Assembly: GCF_900112845.1 (NCBI RefSeq)
Contig: NZ_FONG01000010.1
Coordinates: forward strand, 186,001 to 250,000
Reading direction: 5' to 3'
DNA from: Actinacidiphila alni
GTDB taxonomy: Bacteria; Actinomycetota; Actinomycetes; Streptomycetales; Streptomycetaceae
Length of the DNA: 64,000 bases
Shown here: positions 16,518-23,991 of the stretch, piece by piece
Layout: every line of letters starts with the position of its first letter
How positions within the stretch are numbered: the first letter of the stretch is position 1
Notes under the pieces: generated by a model
Told to the model about the DNA's origin: nothing
Databases searched by the model: none
What the model saw: only the letters and a program-made list of their open reading frames with translations
Translations under genes and position numbers: made by a program

Positions 16518-16844
16518 GTGTACCGGCAGGGAGATGTGCTGATCGCGCCGACCGAGGAGTCGCGACTGCCGCCGCGTATCGACGACGCGCCGCAGGAGCC
16601 GCGGGACCCGCGCGGCAGGCTCGTGCTCGCGCTCGGCGAGGTGACCGGGCACGCGCACGCCGTCGTGGGCCCTGGCCGGCTGTTCAGTCCGGCCACGCCC
16701 TTCGCGCCGATGCTGCTGCATCTGCCGGACGGCGGGCGGGTGGTGCACGAGGAGCACGCGGCGATATCGCTGCCGAAGGGCTGGTACCGGGTGGTGCGGC
16801 AGCGGGAGTACGTGCCGGGTTCGGTCCGGGTGGTGGCCGACTGA
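16518..16844 (+). CDS. Small hypothetical protein (GHAHAV motif)
   Basis: A 108-residue protein starting at GTG 16518, well spaced behind GGGGAGGG. It has no signal or membrane segment. It begins YRQGDVLIAPTEES, has GRLVLALGEVTGHAHAVVGPGRLF in the middle and ends VHEEHAAISLPKGWYRVVRQREYVPGSVRVVAD, which suggests a small all-beta domain with conserved His residues. I do not recognise an established function. It is 63 nt upstream of and collinear with the DUF6745 gene, and divergent from the STM4015-STM4011 set, so a joint role with those genes is possible but unproven. Confidence 0.72.
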   Translation: MYRQGDVLIAPTEESRLPPRIDDAPQEPRDPRGRLVLALGEVTGHAHAVVGPGRLFSPATPFAPMLLHLPDGGRVVHEEHAAISLPKGWYRVVRQREYVPGSVRVVAD

Positions 16845-16907
16845 CGGTCGGTCGGCGATGCGGCGGTGCAGACGGAGCGAGGAGCGGATTTCATGGGAGG
16901 GGACGGC

Positions 16908-17930
16908 ATGACGACCGTCGAGCAGTGGAGGCAGGCGGCCGTGGCGACCGGTCCGGCGGACCGGGCGGCGGCCGAGGCGGGCGTGCGGCTGGCGTATCGC
17001 AGGGCGGGCCTCGCGGAGCCGTTGCGGATCCACTGGGCGGGCTCGCCGCGGGCGGCGGTGGCGATGCTGCGCGCCGAGGCGGCGCTCCAGGGGCCGTGGG
17101 GCCGGGGCCGCAGTGTGCGGGACGCGATACGCGGCCGTCCGTGGGCCGACGAGCGGTCCCGGCTGCACACCGAACTCGGCCCCGCCGGCTGGGGCGAGCG
17201 GTGGAGCGCGACGGGCGCCCGGCTGTGGGACGGCGCGCAGGCGCTCGCGGCCAGGATCCGCACGGGCGTCGTCGAGGAGTTGGCGCCCGGCCGCAAGGAG
17301 GAGTCCGAGCTGCGGCTGCTGCTGCTCGACGCGGTGCTCGGTCAGCACGAGGCGGCCTGGCTGTGCGCGTTCGACACCGAGCCGGGCACACCGCTCGACG
17401 GGCTTGCCGCGGTGGCGCGTTCGGCCGGCTGGTGGTGGCCGTACGAGCGGGTGGCGATCGTCTGCGAGCGCCCGGCCGAGCTGTACCGGGACGAGGCGGG
17501 CCGCCTGGACCGGGCGGACGGTCCCGCGCTGGCCTTCCCCGACGGCTTCGCGCTGTACGCCTGGCGCGGCATGCCCGTCCCTGCCGACTTCCTGCGCGAA
17601 CTGACCGCGCTCACCCCGGAGCGGATACGCGCCGAGGAGAACGCGGAGCTGCGCCGCGTCATGCTGGAGCACTACGGCTACGACCGCTATCTCGACGAGT
17701 CCGGTGCCGTGCCCGTGCACCGGGACGAGACGGGTGTGCTGTGGCGGATCGCGCTCGACGGCGACGAGGACGTGGTGATGGTGGAGGTGGTCAATTCGAC
17801 CCCGGAGCCCGACGGCACGAGCCGTACGTACTGGCTGCGGGTGCCGCCCGCGACCAGGACGGCGAAGGAGGGCGTCGCCTGGACGTTCGGGCTGACGGCG
17901 GAGACGTACGAGCCGGTGCGCCAGACCTGA
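16908..17930 (+). CDS. DUF6745-family protein
   Basis: A 340-residue soluble protein of unknown function. The family hallmark is the central block SAGWWWPYERVAIVCERPAELYRDEAGRLDRADGPALAFPDGFALYAWRGMPVPADF (~168-223): an aromatic patch followed by an imperfect beta-hairpin repeat. The C-terminal part EHYGYDRYLDESGAVPVHRDETGVLWRI repeats a similar hairpin idea, then EVVNSTPEPDGTSRTYWLRVPP. I chose ATG 16908 because GGGAGGGG sits 5 nt upstream; an ATG at 16893 or a GTG at 16866 would add 5 or 14 residues. DUF6745 proteins often sit beside leucine-rich-repeat proteins, as here (STM4015 family, divergent). No catalytic residues are obvious. Confidence 0.8.
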   Translation: MTTVEQWRQAAVATGPADRAAAEAGVRLAYRRAGLAEPLRIHWAGSPRAAVAMLRAEAALQGPWGRGRSVRDAIRGRPWADERSRLHTELGPAGWGERWSATGARLWDGAQALAARIRTGVVEELAPGRKEESELRLLLLDAVLGQHEAAWLCAFDTEPGTPLDGLAAVARSAGWWWPYERVAIVCERPAELYRDEAGRLDRADGPALAFPDGFALYAWRGMPVPADFLRELTALTPERIRAEENAELRRVMLEHYGYDRYLDESGAVPVHRDETGVLWRIALDGDEDVVMVEVVNSTPEPDGTSRTYWLRVPPATRTAKEGVAWTFGLTAETYEPVRQT

Positions 17931-17969
17931 GACGGCATCCGTCCGCTGTGCGGCGCCGCGGTCCGCGGG

Positions 17970-18380
17970 TCAGGCGCGCTGCCTGATCCGGGACAGCTCG
18001 CCGGCCAGCGCGTCCCGGATCTCCCGGTTGTCGCGCGGAGCGTGTTCTCTGGCCACGGCGACGAACGCGAGGACGTCCGCGGCGTCCAGTTCGAGCTCCG
18101 CGATGTCGCCCGGCCGGCCGAGCCGCAGCAGCAGCCGCGCGTCGGTGCCCGCCACGGGCGCGACCCGGACGTCGCCGATACCGGCGGCGCCGGTCAGTCC
18201 GCGCGAGAGCAGTTCCCAGGCGAACACCCAGGTGGCCGCGTCGGGGCGGCCGAGACCGAAGGTGACCCGCACGGCCAGGCAGTCCTTGGGGTCGTAGACC
18301 ATCAGGGCGGGCAGGCGCAGTCGGCGGCCGCCGGGGAGCAGCATGGTCGCCGTCACCGTACGGCGGCAGGAGTCGGGCAT
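17970..18380 (-). CDS. SsgA-family sporulation/cell division regulator
   Basis: A 136-residue SsgA-like protein (SALP), a family confined to sporulating actinomycetes. Members steer septum placement, peptidoglycan turnover or spore maturation. Typical features are LRLPALMVYDPKDCLAVRVTFGL near residue 20, TWVFAWELLSRGL in the middle, and the C-terminal DAADVLAFVAVAREHAPRDNREIRDALAGELSRI. I cannot say which paralogue this is. A plain GAGA lies upstream of ATG 18380. It is convergent with the DUF6745 gene (39 nt apart). Its presence is the best single indicator that the host is a Streptomyces-type organism. Confidence 0.9.
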   Translation of the reverse strand: MPDSCRRTVTATMLLPGGRRLRLPALMVYDPKDCLAVRVTFGLGRPDAATWVFAWELLSRGLTGAAGIGDVRVAPVAGTDARLLLRLGRPGDIAELELDAADVLAFVAVAREHAPRDNREIRDALAGELSRIRQRA

Positions 18381-18595
18381 GGTGTCTCATCTCTCCCAGT
18401 GGCGGGCCGCGGCCGGCAGTGGCGCTCTCCGTCCGGGGTCACCGTCCGCACCACCTCGTGTGTCCGTCTGCCCCGGCACGCAGCTCACAGACCTGCGGGG
18501 CCCGGACCCGCCCGCTCGGCCGTTCAGCGGCACCGTTCGGCGGTAGCGGTGCACCGGTCGGGCATGGCTCCGGCCGGGACGGGAATCCGCAGAGC

Positions 18596-19129
18596 ATGGC
18601 ACTCCTCAGAAGAATCGCCCGGCCGATGCTCGCCTCGATGTTCCTCAGCGGGGGCTGGTCCACGCTGCGGGATCCCGCCGCGGTGGCGGACACGGCGGCG
18701 CCCGTGGCGACGCCCATCGCCGAACGGATCAAGGGGCTCCCGAAGGATCCCGAGCAGCTCGTCAGGATCAACGGCGCCGTGCAGGTGGGCGCCGGTGTCC
18801 TGCTCGCGCTCGGCCGGGCGCCGCGGCCGGCCGCGCTCCTGCTGGCGGGCACACTCGTGCCGACCACGCTCGCGGCGCACCCGTACTGGACGGTGGAGGA
18901 TCCGGCCGAGCGGGCCCGGCAGCGGATCCACTTCTTCAAGAATCTGTCGATGCTCGGCGGGCTGCTGATCGCGGCTGCCGACACGCACGGCAAGCCGTCG
19001 CTGGCCTACCGCACCCGGAGCGGCACCCTGCACGCCACCGCCTCGGTCGCGGACCACGCGCACCGGGCGGCGGCCGTGACGGAGAACGCGGCGGAGTCCG
19101 TACGCGACCGGCTGCGCGTCGGCGCCTGA
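18596..19129 (+). CDS. DoxX-family membrane protein
   Basis: A 177-residue protein with the DoxX-like four-helix layout: RPMLASMFLSGGWSTLRDP near the N-terminus, RINGAVQVGAGVLLALGRAPRPAALLLAGTLVPTTLAAHPYW, then IHFFKNLSMLGGLLIAAADTHGKPS. The ~40-residue charged C-terminal tail is cytoplasmic or disordered. Actinobacterial DoxX proteins are linked to redox and oxidative-stress complexes, but no partner is visible here. ATG 18596 matches the family start (MALLRRIARPMLASMF); the frame extends upstream without family similarity. The ribosome site is weak. Confidence 0.85.
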   Translation: MALLRRIARPMLASMFLSGGWSTLRDPAAVADTAAPVATPIAERIKGLPKDPEQLVRINGAVQVGAGVLLALGRAPRPAALLLAGTLVPTTLAAHPYWTVEDPAERARQRIHFFKNLSMLGGLLIAAADTHGKPSLAYRTRSGTLHATASVADHAHRAAAVTENAAESVRDRLRVGA

Positions 19130-19173
19130 GCGGCGCTCTCACCGACGTCGCCTTTGCCGACGTCTCCGTCATC

Positions 19174-19214
19174 GGGGGTGGGCCGCCGGACCATGGGTCG
19201 GGCCGCCCACCCCC
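19174..19214. terminator. Terminator hairpin between DoxX and DUF4236 genes
   Basis: GGGGGTGGGC (19174-19183) pairs with GCCCACCCCC (19205-19214) across a 21-nt loop that can partly pair further. It lies between convergent genes. Confidence 0.55.
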
Positions 19215-19220
19215 GCCGGT

Positions 19221-19409
19221 TCAGCTGCTCCGGTCGGTGTGCCGGTACCCGAAGGGGCCGGGCAGATCGGCGGACGTGGTGCGGCGACCTGTCGTCGACC
19301 ACGTACGGTGCGCACCCTTGCGACCGAGCGTGATCGACAGGGACTTCCGGTTCACGTTGAGGCGGACGCCGGGAAAGATGTGGAACGACTTACGGAACGT
19401 CATGGGCAT
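19221..19409 (-). CDS. DUF4236 domain-containing small protein
   Basis: A 62-residue protein. The whole length is one DUF4236 domain: MTFRKSFHIFPGVRLNVNRKSLSITLG, then TWSTTGRRTTSADLPGPFGY. This small beta-rich domain has no known activity and is common as a stand-alone actinobacterial protein. ATG 19409 was chosen because GGAGG is 5 nt upstream; an in-frame ATG two codons later and a longer open frame upstream are alternatives. It is divergent from the carboxylate-amine ligase gene. Confidence 0.75.
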   Translation of the reverse strand: MPMTFRKSFHIFPGVRLNVNRKSLSITLGRKGAHRTWSTTGRRTTSADLPGPFGYRHTDRSS

Positions 19410-19561
19410 GATGTCCTCCAGGGGTTGGCCTGTCGGCACGTCTGCCCCCTCGGCGCGCCATCACGGCAGCCTTTTCGAACGCGCGCACCTTTCCTCTCCC
19501 CACCGGGCGGCCGTCTCCCGGCAACACGCTTCAGGTCCGGCCGACCGGGCAGCCGACGGTC

Positions 19562-20656
19562 ATGGTCACGCTCGGTGTGGAAGAGGAGTTCTTTCTCCTC
19601 GATCCGGAGACAGGTCTGCCCGTGCCGCGGGTGGACGACGTACGGGCCGCGGCGGGTCTGCAGCCCGCCGCGGAGAGCCGCGAGGTGCAGGAGGAGCTGC
19701 TCCAGGCACAGATCGAGGTGGCGACACCGGTCTGTTCCGATCTGGACGAGGTCGCCGGACACCTGCTGCGGCTGCGGCACGCGGTGAGCATCGCCGCTGA
19801 GGAGTCCGGCTGCCGGCTCGCCGCCGTGGGGGCGGCGCCGCTCGCGGCGACCGAGCCGGTACCGGTGGCGCGGGCGGAACGGGCGGGTGCCACCAGATCG
19901 CGGGCCGCCCGGCTGGCCGACGAGCAGTTGATCAACGGCATGCACGTACACGTCGGTGTGCCCGACCGTCCCACCGGTGTCGCGGTGCTGAACCGGATCC
20001 GGCCCTGGCTGCCCGTGCTGGTGGCGATGGCGGGCAATTCACCGGTGTGGCAGGGTGAGGACACCGGCTTCGCGAGCTGGCGCACGATTGTCTTCGACCG
20101 CTGGCCGGTGAGCGGCCCGCCGCCGGTGTTCGCGGGCCCCGCGGACTACGACACCCGGATCCGTACGCTGGTCGAATCCGGTACGGTGCTGGACCGCGGC
20201 CAGGTGTACTGGCAGGCGAGGCTGTCCGACCGCTATCCCACCGTCGAAGTGCGGGCGCTCGACGTGCAGTTGCGCACGGACGAGGCCGCGCTCTTCGCGG
20301 GCCTGGTCCGCGCTCTGGTGGCGACGGCGCTGCGCGAGCACGCGGCCTCGGTCCCGTTCGAGAGCAGGCCGCAGGAATTGGTGCACGCCGCCACCTGGCA
20401 TGCGGCCCGGTACGGACTGACCGGTGATCTGGTGGATCCCGATGGCCGCCGGCGGCCGGCCGGTGAGGTCGTGTCGGGCCTCGTCGACCATCTGACGCCG
20501 GCACTGGACTCGGCGGGCGACACCCGCCAGGTCATGGCGCTGGTCCACCGTCTGCTGGCCGAGGGCACCCCGGCCGAGCGGCAGCGAAACGCGTTCACCG
20601 CCAAGGGGATGCCCGGCCTGCTGGACCTCATCACCGCGGAGACCGTGGCCGTCTAG
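19562..20656 (+). CDS. YbdK-family carboxylate-amine ligase (glutamate-cysteine ligase type 2)
   Basis: A 364-residue member of the GCS2 family. It starts VTLGVEEEFFLLDPETG (conserved Glu cluster for metal-ATP), continues VQEELLQAQIEVATPVCSDLDE and NGMHVHVGVPD (metal-ligand histidines), then WQGEDTGFASWRTIVFDRWP, VEVRALDVQLRTDEAALF and the C-terminal ERQRNAF. Enzymes of this family form gamma-glutamyl or other amide bonds using ATP; some have weak glutamate-cysteine ligase activity. Streptomyces make mycothiol rather than glutathione, so the true substrate is uncertain. No clear ribosome site precedes ATG 19562, which matches the usual family start. Confidence 0.87.
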   Translation: MVTLGVEEEFFLLDPETGLPVPRVDDVRAAAGLQPAAESREVQEELLQAQIEVATPVCSDLDEVAGHLLRLRHAVSIAAEESGCRLAAVGAAPLAATEPVPVARAERAGATRSRAARLADEQLINGMHVHVGVPDRPTGVAVLNRIRPWLPVLVAMAGNSPVWQGEDTGFASWRTIVFDRWPVSGPPPVFAGPADYDTRIRTLVESGTVLDRGQVYWQARLSDRYPTVEVRALDVQLRTDEAALFAGLVRALVATALREHAASVPFESRPQELVHAATWHAARYGLTGDLVDPDGRRRPAGEVVSGLVDHLTPALDSAGDTRQVMALVHRLLAEGTPAERQRNAFTAKGMPGLLDLITAETVAV

Positions 20657-20852
20657 CGTCCGGGCCCGCCCGGCCGCGTGCCTCTGGATCGCATCGCGAG
20701 GCGGGGCGGGCTTCGGCGGGCGGTTCGATGTCGCGTGGCCGCGCAGCGCGTGGCCTCACGCCCCGTCACATCGCATGCGTGTTCGCGGCGGTCAGGGGCA
20801 AACGACCGTCGAGACCGCACGTGGGAGGCCACGTACGACAGGAAGGGACGTC

Positions 20853-21119
20853 ATGGAGATCTCCGGAATCATCAGTGCCATCATCATCGGCCTCGTCATC
20901 GGCGTGCTGGGACGGCTCGTCGTGCCCGGCCGCCAGCACATCGGTGTCATCTGGACGATCCTGATCGGCATCGTGGCGGCCTTCATCGGGGCGGCGATCG
21001 CCGCAGGTCTCGATGTGAAGGACACCAACGGCGTGGACTGGATCGAGTGGCTGATCCAGATCGGTCTGGCGGCCATCGGCATCGCGGCTCTCGACCGGCG
21101 TGCCCCGCGCCGCCGCTGA
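20853..21119 (+). CDS. GlsB/YeaQ/YmgE-family stress-associated membrane protein
   Basis: An 88-residue small membrane protein. It starts IISAIIIGLVIGVLGRLVVPG (first helix and the conserved GRLVVPGRQHIG turn), has a second helix WTILIGIVAAFIGAAIAAGL and a third hydrophobic stretch WLIQIGLAAIGIAAL, then a basic tail DRRAPRRR. The family is made under general stress and has no assigned activity. ATG 20853 has GGAAGGG 5 nt upstream; the frame is open further upstream but without hydrophobic character. Confidence 0.88.
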   Translation: MEISGIISAIIIGLVIGVLGRLVVPGRQHIGVIWTILIGIVAAFIGAAIAAGLDVKDTNGVDWIEWLIQIGLAAIGIAALDRRAPRRR

Positions 21120-21170
21120 CCTCAACACGCTGGACACGGGCCCCGGGGCCGGCACGACGCTAGGAGCACG

Positions 21171-22916
21171 ATGTTCGGATCCACCGCCCGCCGGATACGG
21201 CGCTGCGCACGCGACGTATTCGGCTGGCCGGAGCTGCGGGCACCGCAGTCGACGGCGATGAAGGCGGTGATGCGGCGCAAGGACATGATCGTCGTGATGC
21301 CGACGGGCGCCGGGAAATCGGCGGTGTACCAGGTGCCCGGGGTGCTGCTGAAGGGGCCGACGGTGGTGGTCTCCCCGCTGATCGCGCTCCAGCGCGACCA
21401 GGTCGAGGGGCTGCGCAAACGGGGCCTCGGCGCCGCCGCGATCAACTCCGGGCAGCGTGACGCCGACAACGCGAGCGCCTGGGAACGGCTGGAGAGCGGG
21501 AACCTCGACTTCGTCTTCCTCGCGCCGGAGCAACTGGCCCGCGAGGACGTCGTACGGCGGCTCGCGCGGGCCCGGCCCGCGCTGTTCGTGGTGGACGAGG
21601 CGCACTGCGTCTCCACCTGGGGCCACGACTTCCGGCCCGACTATCTGCGGCTCGGCGGCGTACGGGACCGGATCGGCCGCCCGCCGGTGCTGGCGCTGAC
21701 CGCGAGCGCGGCGGCGCCGGTGCGCGCGGAGATCCTGCGGCTGCTGGGCATGCGGCGTGCCCGGCAGATCGTCGCCGGTTTCGACCGGCCCAACATCCTT
21801 CTCGCGGCCGGGTACTTCCACGAGGAGAAGGCCAAGCGGCGCGCGGTGCTGGAACGCGTCGCCGCCGAGGACGGCGCGGGCATCGTCTATACCGCGACCC
21901 GCCGCGAATCCGAGTCCTACGCTGCCGAACTGGGCGCGGCGGGGGTCTCCGCCGCCGCGTATCACGCCGGGCTGCGGTCGGCGGAGCGCACACAGGTACA
22001 GGACAGCTTTCTGCGCGGGGACCTGCGGGTGGTCGTGGCCACCTCCGCCTTTGGCATGGGCATCGACAAACCCGATGTGCGGTTCGTGGTGCACGCCTCG
22101 GTCCCCGGGTCGCTCGACGCGTATTACCAGGAGATCGGCCGGGCGGGCCGCGACGGTGCGCCGGCCCGGGCCTTCCTCGCCTACCGACCGCAGGATCTGG
22201 GGCTGCGGAAATTCTTCTCCTCGGGCCGCCCGGACGCCGACGCGCTCGGCGCCGTCCTGGAGCGGCTGGCCGCGCCGGGCGGGCCGCTGCCGGCGGCGGT
22301 GCTGCGCGCGGACACCGGTCTGACGGCCGGCCGGCTGACCGCGGTCCTCAATCTGCTGGAGCACGCGGACGCGGTCCGCACGGCCGCGGACGGCGAGGAC
22401 GGTAAAGGGGGCAAGGGCGGTAAAGGCGGCACGGTGTCGCTCGCGCCCGGGTGCGAGAGCGCCGAACAGCGGCGGGCGGCGGTGGCCAGGGCCCTGGAAG
22501 CGGCGGACGGCCGCCGCCAGCTGGAGCAGTCCAGGGTCGACATGATGCGGGGCTTCGCCGAGAACGACGGGTGCCGCCGCGCCTATCTGCTGGGCTATTT
22601 CGGCGAGGCCCATCCCGGCCGGTGCGGCGCCTGCGACCACTGCGGCGGGTCGGCCGACGGGCCCACGACCGGGACGTCGCCGGCCGCGGCGCCGGCGGCC
22701 GGGCGCGGGAGGCGCGCGCGGGGTGCGGACGGCCCGGGCGGGCGGTACGCGCCAGGTGTCCGGGTGCGGCACGCCAAGTGGGGACACGGCGAGGTGATGG
22801 GGGTGGCCGACGACACCGTGACAGTGCTCTTCGAGTCGGCCGGTTATCGGACCTTGTCGCTGTCCGTCGTCCTGGAGCGCGAACTCCTGACACCGGTCAG
22901 CGGGCGGGGCGCGTGA
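21171..22916 (+). CDS. RecQ-family ATP-dependent DNA helicase with C-terminal PcrA-like Tudor/SH3 module
   Basis: A 581-residue 3'-5' superfamily 2 helicase. Motifs: Walker A PTGAGKS (44-50), VVSPLIALQRDQVE, DEAH (142-145), LALTASA, YHAGLRSAERTQVQDSF, VVATSAFGMGIDKPDVRFVVH and QEIGRAGRDG. The RecQ zinc site follows: CRRAYLLGYFGEAHPGRCGACDHC. There is no HRDC domain. After a low-complexity linker, residues ~535-575 (GVRVRHAKWGHGEVMGVADDTVTVLFESAGYRTLS) look like the small beta-barrel at the C-terminus of PcrA/UvrD helicases. A GKGGKGGKGG insert splits the winged-helix region. AGGAG precedes ATG 21171. The 3' end overlaps the convergent WhiB gene by 20 nt. Confidence 0.92.
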   Translation: MFGSTARRIRRCARDVFGWPELRAPQSTAMKAVMRRKDMIVVMPTGAGKSAVYQVPGVLLKGPTVVVSPLIALQRDQVEGLRKRGLGAAAINSGQRDADNASAWERLESGNLDFVFLAPEQLAREDVVRRLARARPALFVVDEAHCVSTWGHDFRPDYLRLGGVRDRIGRPPVLALTASAAAPVRAEILRLLGMRRARQIVAGFDRPNILLAAGYFHEEKAKRRAVLERVAAEDGAGIVYTATRRESESYAAELGAAGVSAAAYHAGLRSAERTQVQDSFLRGDLRVVVATSAFGMGIDKPDVRFVVHASVPGSLDAYYQEIGRAGRDGAPARAFLAYRPQDLGLRKFFSSGRPDADALGAVLERLAAPGGPLPAAVLRADTGLTAGRLTAVLNLLEHADAVRTAADGEDGKGGKGGKGGTVSLAPGCESAEQRRAAVARALEAADGRRQLEQSRVDMMRGFAENDGCRRAYLLGYFGEAHPGRCGACDHCGGSADGPTTGTSPAAAPAAGRGRRARGADGPGGRYAPGVRVRHAKWGHGEVMGVADDTVTVLFESAGYRTLSLSVVLERELLTPVSGRGA

Positions 22917-23220
22917 CGGACCGCTCCCGGGCCCGGGATTCGGCGGGTCCCCCGCTCGTCGCGTCGGCCCGGGCGGCAGCCGCCTGACGGCGAGACCTCC
23001 GACGTTTCAGCGAGCGGCGCTCCTCCTCGCTGGCACCGCCCCACACGCCCGCGCTCTCCCCGATGTCGAGCGCGTACTCCAGGCACACCTCGCGCACCGG
23101 GCAGCCCGCGCAGATCCGTTGGGCCTTTTGCACCTGGAGTTTCGCCGGTCCCGCGGTGCCGACCGGGAAGAAGAGTTCGGGGTCCACGGTGCGGCACGCG
23201 GCATGGTCCTGCCAGCTCAC
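22897..23220 (-). CDS. WhiB-family transcriptional regulator
   Basis: A 107-residue iron-sulfur regulator. The four cluster-binding cysteines are in HAAC, QRICAGCPVREVC, and the family loop is GVWGGASEEERRSLKRRR. The tail is very basic and probably contacts DNA. WhiB-like proteins bind the principal sigma factor and change promoter choice in response to redox state or development. GTG 23220 gives the standard N-terminus SWQDHAACRTVDPELFFPVG; longer open frame upstream is not conserved in style. I cannot assign a specific Wbl paralogue, though the sequence pattern is WblE/WhiB1-like. Confidence 0.92.
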   Translation of the reverse strand: MSWQDHAACRTVDPELFFPVGTAGPAKLQVQKAQRICAGCPVREVCLEYALDIGESAGVWGGASEEERRSLKRRRSRRQAAAARADATSGGPAESRARERSVTRPAR

Positions 23221-23503
23221 GGAGCACTGCCTTTCGTCGGGTACGAGGTGCGGAACGCGCCCTCGTACAGCGGACATTGCTGTTCGCCTGCCCCGGTGAC
23301 CGGCGCTCAACGTGAGGGATTTGTGACGGCCGCACCGCCGGGCGGCGGAAGCGGCGGGCCGGCGCCGCCGGTCGGGCGACTCCCGGTCGCCCGCGGCCGG
23401 ATCGGGGGTAGGCGGTAACAGGGAGGCCGTACGGTCTCCCCGCCGGCCGGGCGGACCGGCCGACCGGGCCGGCACCGGTGCGTACGCCGAAGGAGCGACC
23501 ACG

Positions 23504-23902
23504 ATGGTGAGAAGCGACCGCAGACCGGGCCGCGGGCCGGTGTCACCGCGCACCGCGCGCTCCGCGTGGGGCCTGTACCGCGAGACCCGCCGCCCCGGCG
23601 AACCGGGCCTGTTCCGGCGGCTGATCGCCGCGCCGCGTCTGGTGAGCGCTGTGCTGCGGCACCGCTATCCGGGCCTGTCGCGCGGCAAGTTGCTGGGCTT
23701 CGCGCTGCTGGCGGCGGTCTATGTGGTCTCGCCGCTGGACGCGATCCCGGATGTCATCCCGGTGCTCGGCTGGACGGACGACTCGGCGGTGCTGCTGTGG
23801 TTCGTCACCGGTCTGGTCCGCGAGTCGGGCCGCTTCGTGAGCTGGGAGGCCGGTGGCCGGCCGGGCGGCGCCGAACTGCCGCGCAAGGGCAGGACCGCGT
23901 GA
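23504..23902 (+). CDS. YkvA/DUF1232-family membrane protein
   Basis: A 132-residue protein with the DUF1232 signature: LSRGKLLGFALLAAVYVVSPLDAIPDVIPVLGWTDDSAVLLWFVTGLV, where SPLDAIPD(V/F)IP is diagnostic and overlaps one or two membrane helices. The N-terminal 50 residues are basic. The family has no established function. It starts at ATG 23504 behind GAAGGAG. The last codons run into a 16-bp tandem repeat. Confidence 0.85.
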   Translation: MVRSDRRPGRGPVSPRTARSAWGLYRETRRPGEPGLFRRLIAAPRLVSAVLRHRYPGLSRGKLLGFALLAAVYVVSPLDAIPDVIPVLGWTDDSAVLLWFVTGLVRESGRFVSWEAGGRPGGAELPRKGRTA

Positions 23903-23939
23903 AAGCAGGACCGCGTGAGGACGGGACCGCGTGAGAACC
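23892..23939. repeat. 16-bp period repeat, three copies
   Basis: GGACCGCGTGA begins at 23892, 23908 and 23924, giving three 16-bp units that share this 11-bp core. The first copy contains the stop codon of the DUF1232 gene (GCGTGA); the other two repeat the same stop context before the terminator at 23940. Confidence 0.75.
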
Positions 23940-23980
23940 GCCGCGGCCCGGGGCGCGGTGATCGCGCCCCGGGCCGCGGC
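23940..23980. terminator. Bidirectional terminator hairpin (18-bp perfect stem)
   Basis: Arms 23940-23957 and 23963-23980 are perfectly complementary, all G/C, with the 5-nt loop GTGAT. It lies between the DUF1232 gene and the convergent sugar-binding lipoprotein gene, whose stop codon begins 12 nt away. Confidence 0.85.
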
Positions 23981-23991
23981 CGACCGCCTCG

